This document shows positions 58,817-64,000 of a stretch of 64,000 bases of DNA, piece after piece (position 1 is the stretch's first letter; each line of letters begins with the position of its first letter). This DNA comes from Pseudomonadota bacterium. GTDB taxonomy: Bacteria; Pseudomonadota; Alphaproteobacteria; Rhizobiales; Pleomorphomonadaceae. Made by a program: the position numbers and the translations under genes. The DNA lies in assembly GCA_023436885.1 (NCBI GenBank), contig JAEZHI010000018.1, forward strand, positions 1-64,000, given 5' to 3'. A model generated the notes under the pieces. It did no database searches and had not been told where the DNA came from. It saw nothing but the letters and a program-made list of their open reading frames with translations.

Positions 58817-59494
58817 CTAGAGCAGGCTCGCTCCTACGTTGATGGCCATCGCCAGGATTGCCGTGTTGAAGAAGAAGGCCAGCACGGAATGGGCGAGCGC
58901 CACACGGCGGATGCGTGGCGAGCCGATGGCGACATCGGCCGTCTGGGCAGCAACGCCGATGGTGAAGGAAAAATAGGCGAAGTCCCAGTAGGTGGGTTCC
59001 TTGATGCCGTCGGGGAAGATCAGGCCGGGCGCTGTGCCTTCGCGCAGATAGTAATCGTGGGCGTAATGCTGGGCCATGATGGTGTGGATGAACATCCAGC
59101 TCATCAGGATGGTCACGGCCGCCGCTCCTGCGCGCCAGATTCTCAGCGGGTCGTCGGGGTGGGCACGCAACAACTCGGCCCCGATGGCGACGAGACTGGA
59201 CAGCGAGGCGGCAATCGATAGCAGGATGATCGTCCATTCGCCTTCGTCGTGGCGCGCGGCGCGCACGCGGAGCTGATGAACATTGGACCGGGCCATCATT
59301 GCCCAGGTCGTGACGAGATAGAAGCCGACGCCAGTATCCCAGCCGATCAGCAAATGGATCTGGCCTTTGAAAGCCGTGGACGACGTAAGGCCTGCGATGA
59401 TACCGATCACGATGCCGGTCATCAGGCGCGGCCGTATTCTCAGGGCATGGAAGCTGCGGACCAGAACGGATCGGCGGGGAGAGGTCGTAATCAT
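58817..59494 (-). CDS. DUF1345 family membrane protein
   Basis: A 225-residue inner-membrane protein with five or so hydrophobic segments. The conserved DUF1345 regions are present: WDTGVGFYLVTTWAMMAR, RAGAAAVTILMSWMFIHTIMAQHYAHDYY, GLIFPDGIKEPTYWDFAYFSFTIGVAAQTADVAI and HSVLAFFFNTAILAMAINV. The function is unknown. It is divergent from the doxX gene. Confidence 0.87.
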   Translation of the reverse strand: MITTSPRRSVLVRSFHALRIRPRLMTGIVIGIIAGLTSSTAFKGQIHLLIGWDTGVGFYLVTTWAMMARSNVHQLRVRAARHDEGEWTIILLSIAASLSSLVAIGAELLRAHPDDPLRIWRAGAAAVTILMSWMFIHTIMAQHYAHDYYLREGTAPGLIFPDGIKEPTYWDFAYFSFTIGVAAQTADVAIGSPRIRRVALAHSVLAFFFNTAILAMAINVGASLL

Positions 59495-59708
59495 GGCGCC
59501 TCACGTGACGAGCAACTTTGCCAGCTTTATCCCGTGCGTAGCGAGATGCAATCGGCATCCTTCGCGCGGCGGCTCTCGGATTGTTTTCATTTTGAGAACA
59601 GTCTGTTTTGTAAAAGGTGACGCAATAAATCAGCTTTATTGACCTGGATCAGCGAGTTAAGCGCTGGAGAGAGGCAGGCTGCATTCAACTTCTCCAAGGA
59701 GTTTGATC

Positions 59709-60278
59709 ATGTCGCTTCCCGCTGAAACTCATCCCGATCGCCTTATCATTCCTGCACTCGGGCCTTTTTATGAAACAATCGCCCAACCATTGGCTTTCGT
59801 TGCCCTGCGCGTGGCCGCAGGGCTGACGCTGGCCGTCGAAGGTTGGCCGAAGATCACCGCACCGCTGTCACAGGTTGGCTTTGTCGAGGCGATCGGCTTT
59901 CATCCGGGATGGCTGTGGTCGCCTTTCCTGGCGGGTCTGCAGTTCTTCGGTGGCATTCTGATCGCGCTCGGCTTGTTCACGCGCGCCGCGGCCCTCGCCA
60001 ACGGCGTGATGCTGGCGATCACCCTGTGGTTCCACTTCTCGCATCCCTACGGAACGTCTGTCCTGACGGCGGCAGGTATCGATTCGCTGAAGTCGGGTAG
60101 CGATCTGTTCACGCCCTTTGCCACGGCGCGCTTTGCCGATGGCGGCACCGCTTTTCTTGAGCAGGTGCAAGTCAAGGCGGAACAGGCGTCGTTGTTCTGG
60201 ACCGGCGGCGTCTTCCTGTTCGCGGCATTCGGCGGCGGCTGGCTGTCGCTCGATCGCCGTCTCAAGCGGGTGTTTTAA
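59709..60278 (+). CDS. DoxX family membrane protein
   Basis: A 189-residue membrane protein with four or five helices of the DoxX type: VALRVAAGLTLAVEGWPKI, WLWSPFLAGLQFFGGILIALGLFTRAAALANGVMLAITLW. AAGGAG lies seven bases before the ATG. Its TAA overlaps the TAA of the convergent tetR gene, the four bases TTAA serving both strands. DoxX proteins are linked to redox or membrane stress; the role here is unknown. Confidence 0.86.
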   Translation: MSLPAETHPDRLIIPALGPFYETIAQPLAFVALRVAAGLTLAVEGWPKITAPLSQVGFVEAIGFHPGWLWSPFLAGLQFFGGILIALGLFTRAAALANGVMLAITLWFHFSHPYGTSVLTAAGIDSLKSGSDLFTPFATARFADGGTAFLEQVQVKAEQASLFWTGGVFLFAAFGGGWLSLDRRLKRVF

Positions 60279-60841
60279 GCCGAAGCCTGCCGCATGAGGA
60301 AGTCGCGCATGGCGGCGCGCTCCTCGACGGCGACGCCGGTCAGATCCGCCAGCCAGATGCCGTCGGCCGCAAGACGGACGGCGGCAAGGGCCAGAGTGCC
60401 GTCGGTTTCGCGGTGTCGTTGCTGGCGGTCCTGAACCCAATCCGACCAGAGGCTCCTGAGAGGCGGGTCGGTCAGCAGCGAAATGGCAAGCGCCGCCCAG
60501 ACGGCGGCATTGCCTTCCGGCTCGATATCGAAGACTGAATCCAGATAGGCGCGTGTGAAGGCGCCGCGCGGCTCCGGGTCGGCAGCGATCCGCGCGTCGA
60601 GCTGCCGGTCAAGGGCTTCCAAGAGATCGGCGAAGACGGCGTTGATCAGCGCCTGCTTGCTCGGAAAATGATGCAGGAGGCCGCCCTTGGTGACGCCGGC
60701 CGCCTCGGCGACCGCCTGCACGGTGACGGCGGAAAGACCATGTTCGACGGCCAGTTTGGCAGCATGATCCAGAAGGGCGCGATGGACGATCTCCGGTTGC
60801 TTCTTGCGTCGATAGCCTGTTTCCGGAGCGTCCGCTTCCAT
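60275..60841 (-). CDS. TetR/AcrR family regulator
   Basis: A 188-residue one-component repressor. The N-terminal HTH (VTVQAVAEAAGVTKGGLLHHFPSKQALINAVFADLLEAL, about residues 35-75) is typical of TetR; the C-terminal half is the helical ligand-binding domain. It starts one base after the stop of the SMR gene, forming an smr-tetR operon, with an operator-like palindrome upstream of the SMR gene. Confidence 0.9.
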   Translation of the reverse strand: MEADAPETGYRRKKQPEIVHRALLDHAAKLAVEHGLSAVTVQAVAEAAGVTKGGLLHHFPSKQALINAVFADLLEALDRQLDARIAADPEPRGAFTRAYLDSVFDIEPEGNAAVWAALAISLLTDPPLRSLWSDWVQDRQQRHRETDGTLALAAVRLAADGIWLADLTGVAVEERAAMRDFLMRQASA

Positions 60842-60842
60842 C

Positions 60843-61187
60843 TCAGTGAACCGTGCTGCGTGACATCGTATTGAGTACGATGGTCCCTAGCACGATCAGG
60901 CTCATGCCGAACAGCGCCCAGGTATCGAGCGCTTGGCGGAAGATGAGAAAACCGATGGTGGCGGTCAGGACGATACCGACACCGCTCCAGATCGCATAGG
61001 CGACGGCGAGTGGGATCACCTTCAGGGCGTGCGACAGGAAGAAGAAGGCGGCGGCGAAGCAGATAGCCATGCCCATGGTGGGCAGAAGCTTCGAGAACTG
61101 CTCGCTCTTCTGCAGCAGCGACGATCCGGTTACCTCGGAAAGGATGGCGAGCGCGAGAAAGCCGTAAGCGGCCAGGGACGAGTTCAT
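60843..61187 (-). CDS. Small multidrug resistance (SMR) family transporter
   Basis: A 114-residue four-helix SMR protein (EmrE/QacE/SugE superfamily). The membrane-embedded glutamate is E18 in AILSEVTGSSLL, and the signature IPLAVAYAIWSGVGIVLTA is near 60-78. AGGAG is seven bases before the ATG. It is likely controlled by the co-transcribed TetR regulator. Drug versus guanidinium specificity cannot be decided here. Confidence 0.93.
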   Translation of the reverse strand: MNSSLAAYGFLALAILSEVTGSSLLQKSEQFSKLLPTMGMAICFAAAFFFLSHALKVIPLAVAYAIWSGVGIVLTATIGFLIFRQALDTWALFGMSLIVLGTIVLNTMSRSTVH

Positions 61188-61215
61188 TGCAGGCTCCTGA
61201 AATCGGTGCAAAGAT

Positions 61216-61229
61216 ACCGAATGGTCGGT
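61216..61229. promoter_or_regulatory. TetR operator candidate upstream of the SMR gene
   Basis: ACCGA-ATGG-TCGGT is a 14-bp inverted repeat (five-base arms) 28 bases upstream of the SMR start, in the form common for TetR regulators of efflux genes. Confidence 0.5.
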
Positions 61230-61400
61230 TTCTTTTCAAGTTCGGAGATGCCACATCTTCGTGACAGCTGGCATGCTGGTGAGGGCTTCACGCCACGTTG
61301 AACAATGAACGTTTACCGCACGGACTTTCAGAGCGCGCCGACCCTTGCCCTGACAGGGACATCGTGCAATGTCATTGGCGGATCAACACATGTCGGCGCT

Positions 61401-61979
61401 ATGAAATTCGTCTGGTCCCTGCCCAACATCCTCACCTATCTCCGCATCGTCGCCGTGCCGGCGGTGGTTGCTGCCTTCTACATCGAAGGCGACGCCGGAC
61501 GCTGGCTGGCCTTCGGGTTGTTCGCGGCGGCATCGATCACCGATTACTTCGACGGCTATCTGGCGCGCCTTTGGAAGCAGCAATCGACGCTTGGGCGGAT
61601 GCTCGATCCGATCGCCGACAAGCTCCTGGTGTCGGTCTGTCTTCTGGTGCTGACCTATTACGGCACTATCGGCGGCTTCTCGCTTTGGGCGGCGGTGATC
61701 ATCCTGATGCGCGAAATTTTCGTGTCGGGCCTGCGTGAGTTCCTGGCCGATCTCAAGGTCAGCGTGCCGGTCAGTCGTCTTGCCAAGTGGAAGACGACGC
61801 TGCAGTTGATCGCCATCGGCATCCTGCTGCTCGGACCGACCGGCGACAAGCTGGTGACTGGCATCACCGAACTCGGGCTTGCCATGCTGTGGACGGCGGC
61901 ACTCGTCACGCTCTACACTGGCTATGACTATTTCCGCAGCGGCGTCGTCCATCTGATGGAGGAAGGCTATGAGCCGTGA
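61401..61979 (+). CDS. pgsA: CDP-diacylglycerol-glycerol-3-phosphate 3-phosphatidyltransferase
   Basis: A 192-residue membrane enzyme of phosphatidylglycerol synthesis. The CDP-alcohol phosphotransferase signature D-x2-DG-x2-AR-x8-G-x3-D-x3-D is present as DYFDGYLAR then GRMLDPIADK. About five membrane helices are seen. The start MKFVWSLPNILTYLR fits the family; an ATG at 61305 adds 32 residues without family sequence. It overlaps moaD by 11 bases. Confidence 0.95.
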   Translation: MKFVWSLPNILTYLRIVAVPAVVAAFYIEGDAGRWLAFGLFAAASITDYFDGYLARLWKQQSTLGRMLDPIADKLLVSVCLLVLTYYGTIGGFSLWAAVIILMREIFVSGLREFLADLKVSVPVSRLAKWKTTLQLIAIGILLLGPTGDKLVTGITELGLAMLWTAALVTLYTGYDYFRSGVVHLMEEGYEP

Positions 61980-62235
61980 GCCGGTGCTGATCCGCTATTT
62001 CGCCTGGGTGCGTGAGCGTATTGGATTGTCTGAGGAGCGGTTGGCTTTGCCGGATACAGTCGTCACGGGCGGCGATCTGGTCCGGTGGCTGGCGGATCGT
62101 GGCGATGCCTACGCCTTTGCTTTCGAGACGCCCGATACCATTCGCGTCGCCGTCGACCAGTTGCATATCGAACAGGACGAGCCGATAGGCGAGGCGCGCG
62201 AGATTGCGCTTTTTCCACCGATGACCGGCGGCTGA
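61969..62235 (+). CDS. moaD: Molybdopterin synthase small subunit MoaD
   Basis: An 88-residue beta-grasp sulfur carrier ending in the essential diglycine (FPPMTGG). GGAGG lies just before the ATG, inside the end of pgsA. It is followed two bases later by moaE; together they make molybdopterin synthase. Confidence 0.94.
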   Translation: MSREPVLIRYFAWVRERIGLSEERLALPDTVVTGGDLVRWLADRGDAYAFAFETPDTIRVAVDQLHIEQDEPIGEAREIALFPPMTGG

Positions 62236-62237
62236 TC

Positions 62238-62714
62238 ATGGCAACGACCGAGCCGCGTATCGTCGTTCGTGTGGGGCCTGAGGATTTCGATGTCGGTACC
62301 GAGATCGAGGCCTTGCAGGCCGGCGATCCGTCCGTTGGCGCCGTGACCAGTTTCGTCGGCTATTGCCGCGACGAGGGCGGCCGGCTCGCCGCGTTGGAGC
62401 TGGAATATTACCCCGGCATGGCCGAGGCGGAGATCGGGCGCGTGGTGAAGGAAGCGGTTGCCCGCTGGCCTCTTTACGCCATCACCGTGGTCCATCGCGG
62501 CGGCCGCATCAAGCCTGGCGAGCGCATCGTGCTGGTCGCCGTGTCGTCAAGTCATCGCGAGGCAGCCTTCGCTGCCTGCGACTACGTGATGGACTTTCTC
62601 AAGACGCGTGCGCCCTTCTGGAAAAAAGAACACCCAGCCGACAAGAGCGAAGGCGGCTGGGTAGAAGCGAAGGCCCATGACGATGCGCGGGCCGAACGCT
62701 GGAAGACCGACTAG
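62238..62714 (+). CDS. moaE: Molybdopterin synthase catalytic subunit MoaE
   Basis: A 158-residue MoaE, converting cyclic pyranopterin monophosphate to molybdopterin with MoaD. Motifs are GAVTSFVGYCRDEGGRLAALELEYYPGMAE, the RHG-type HRGGRIKPGE, and PFWKKEHPADKSEGGWVEAK with the catalytic lysines. It is the last gene of pgsA-moaD-moaE and converges on a pirin gene. Confidence 0.95.
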   Translation: MATTEPRIVVRVGPEDFDVGTEIEALQAGDPSVGAVTSFVGYCRDEGGRLAALELEYYPGMAEAEIGRVVKEAVARWPLYAITVVHRGGRIKPGERIVLVAVSSSHREAAFAACDYVMDFLKTRAPFWKKEHPADKSEGGWVEAKAHDDARAERWKTD

Positions 62715-62716
62715 GT

Positions 62717-63589
62717 CTAGGCGCCGGTCCTGATCAGTTTGGCCGGATCGCCGAACTTGCCGTCGCGATAGTCGGCGTAAGCCTGCTTGATCTCGTCCAT
62801 GCTGTTCATGACGAAGGGGCCGTGAGCCACCAGTGGCGCGTCGGTCGGTACGGCGTGCCCGAACAGCAGAACGGAATCGTCGGCAGCGCCGACAATGAAG
62901 TTGTCATCATCCTTCGACAGCTCGACGAGGTTCCACTTGTCGACCTGCGTTCCCGAGACATCGACGCGTCCGGAGACGACATAGAGGAACACGTTGCGCC
63001 CCTTCTCGACCTGCAAGACGGTCTTGGCGCCTGCCTTCAGTTCGATCGTCGACATGAAGACATCGGTGAGCGACTTGATCGGGCCGGTGGCGCCGCCGAA
63101 TTCGCCGGAGATAAGATGTAGCGTGCCGTTGCCGGCAGCGAGCGACAGGGCGGGTATGTCGTCCTTCTGCACGCCGGTGTAGTGCGGCTCGGTCATTTTC
63201 AGTGCCGGCGGCAGGTTGACCCAGAGCTGCAGGATTTCCATCGGGCCGCCGTCGCGCTTGAAGTCCTCCGGCGACAGTTCGGCATGTACGAGACCCGAGC
63301 CGGCTGTCATCCACTGCACGCCACCCTCTTCGATGATGCTCTCATGGCCGCCGGTATCCAGATGGGAAAGGCTGCCGGAAAGGATGAACGTCACCGTCTC
63401 GAAGCCGCGATGCGGATGCGGGCCAAAGGGCAGGCCGCGGTTGTGTGGCCCGTATGTCTGTGGGCCATGATGGTTGAGGAACAGGAAGGGATCCACCTGC
63501 TCAAGATCCCGATTTGGCAGCGGGCGGCGCGTCACGAGATCGGCGATATCGTCACGATAGGCGGGGTGGACGGCGACGACGCTACGCAT
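62717..63589 (-). CDS. Pirin family protein
   Basis: A 290-residue bicupin. The metal ligands are in FGPHPHRGFETVTFILSG (two His and one Glu) and GSGLVHAELSPED (His). The C-terminal cupin (KTVLQVEKGRNVFLYVVSGRVDVSGTQ) is degenerate. Some pirins show quercetin 2,3-dioxygenase activity; others act as co-regulators. It is divergent from a MarR-type gene, a frequent pairing. Confidence 0.92.
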   Translation of the reverse strand: MRSVVAVHPAYRDDIADLVTRRPLPNRDLEQVDPFLFLNHHGPQTYGPHNRGLPFGPHPHRGFETVTFILSGSLSHLDTGGHESIIEEGGVQWMTAGSGLVHAELSPEDFKRDGGPMEILQLWVNLPPALKMTEPHYTGVQKDDIPALSLAAGNGTLHLISGEFGGATGPIKSLTDVFMSTIELKAGAKTVLQVEKGRNVFLYVVSGRVDVSGTQVDKWNLVELSKDDDNFIVGAADDSVLLFGHAVPTDAPLVAHGPFVMNSMDEIKQAYADYRDGKFGDPAKLIRTGA

Positions 63590-63792
63590 GAAAGGCCCTT
63601 CCAGCTGGCTTGCGCAATTCCGCCTAATATAGACCGCAATTCCTCAACGGCAACTTGCCACTACGCCGAAGTGCTTTGGGCAGAAACCGACATGAAACCG
63701 ATAAAGACGGACAGGTATGGTTGCTCGAACTGCCTTCGCTCGATCGAATTCCTGCGGACGCAAACGCGGATCATAAATACAGGACCTGAGTA

Positions 63793-64000
63793 ATGCTTGA
63801 CGTGCCGGAAACTGCTGTATCGCGTCTGGAACCCGAGCTGGCGTTCCTGGTCCGGCGGTTGGAAATGAGCCATCGCAAGCGTGGTTACCCCATGGAGCGC
63901 GCGCATTACCTGTTGCTCGGGCGTCTCGAGAGTGGCGAAAAGAGCACCGGCGAGATCGCGGAAGCGCTCAACCTCGATCACTCCACGGTGGTGCGGCAGG
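63793..64000 (+). CDS. MarR family regulator, N-terminal fragment (cut by window edge)
   Basis: 69 codons are visible, starting MLDVPETAVSRLEPELAFL. The winged-helix recognition segment (STGEIAEALNLDHSTVVRQ) is reached at the window end. AGGA is nine bases before the ATG. It is divergent from the pirin gene and likely controls it. Confidence 0.87.
   Translation, partial: MLDVPETAVSRLEPELAFLVRRLEMSHRKRGYPMERAHYLLLGRLESGEKSTGEIAEALNLDHSTVVRQ

Noticed and set aside
1..64000. CRISPR arrays, insertion sequences, prophage, rRNA or integrase genes
   Set aside because: No regular repeat-spacer pattern, transposase, integrase or phage structural motif was found anywhere in the window.

Overview
The window is a high-GC, gene-dense chromosomal segment from an alphaproteobacterium, most likely of the order Hyphomicrobiales (Rhizobiales). 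This rests on gene content and order. It carries CtrA and ChpT of the CckA-ChpT-CtrA cell-cycle phosphorelay and a DUF1134/EipA envelope protein. It also has the blocks DUF4164-zapA-6S RNA-fthC, ctrA next to fliI-fliJ, rplY-pth-ychF, lgt-midA-pgeF, and pgsA-moaD-moaE, plus many GANTC (CcrM) motifs near cell-cycle genes. I cannot name a genus. I see no rRNA, tRNA, CRISPR array, insertion sequence or prophage.

Layout. 1-2.4 kb: start of gap and all of tkt. 2.5-6.4 kb: DUF4164, zapA, a 63-residue membrane protein, 6S RNA, fthC, a YmdB-type phosphodiesterase and yebC. 6.4-14.1 kb: an accessory stretch (GFA protein, ene-reductase, DUF2975/XRE pair, DUF1062, DMT exporter with divergent MocR regulator, and a PAS-PAS-GAF protein without an output domain) separating yebC from ruvC-ruvA. 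15.5-21.5 kb: an SDR, a secreted protein, a nitroreductase, and a double-HTH regulator with a beta-propeller protein and a DUF899 unit. 21.6-28.3 kb: the chemotaxis operon cheA-cheW-cheY-cheB-cheR (minus strand) preceded by chpT. 28.5-33.4 kb: YHS protein, EipA-like protein, coiled-coil membrane protein, a Zur-box zinc ABC transporter unit and a MarR regulator. 33.5-40.8 kb: CNNM/CBS protein, transglycosylase, YqaA, DUF2336, HPt protein, nadK and cutA. 41-44.4 kb: ctrA (minus) divergent from fliI-fliJ (plus). 44.5-51.5 kb: ychF, pth, rplY, a secreted protein, an AGE-family epimerase, prs and a lipoprotein. 51.6-55.7 kb: pgeF, midA, lgt, ubiK and a YbjN protein. 55.8-64 kb: uvrC, then an accessory insert (lipoprotein, DUF1345, DoxX, TetR/SMR), then pgsA-moaD-moaE, a pirin and a partial MarR gene.

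How it works together. Much of the window concerns the cell cycle, motility and the envelope: ChpT passes phosphate to CtrA, CtrA normally drives flagellar and chemotaxis genes, and fliIJ, the che operon, a transglycosylase and eipA all lie nearby. Housekeeping functions include central carbon metabolism (tkt, gap, prs), DNA repair (ruvCA, uvrC), translation (rplY, pth, ychF), NADP synthesis, molybdopterin synthesis and lipid/lipoprotein synthesis.

The most unusual signals are regulatory. A 10-bp perfect inverted repeat can mask the cheA ribosome-binding site. GANTC sites cluster upstream of ctrA and, separately, lie in 10-bp register near 16.45 kb. A Zur-box operon starts with a 57-residue membrane peptide. 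fthC, just downstream of the 6S RNA, appears to start at ATT. A six-codon minicistron with a perfect Shine-Dalgarno sequence precedes the 63-residue membrane protein. No complete new defence or metabolic system is evident.
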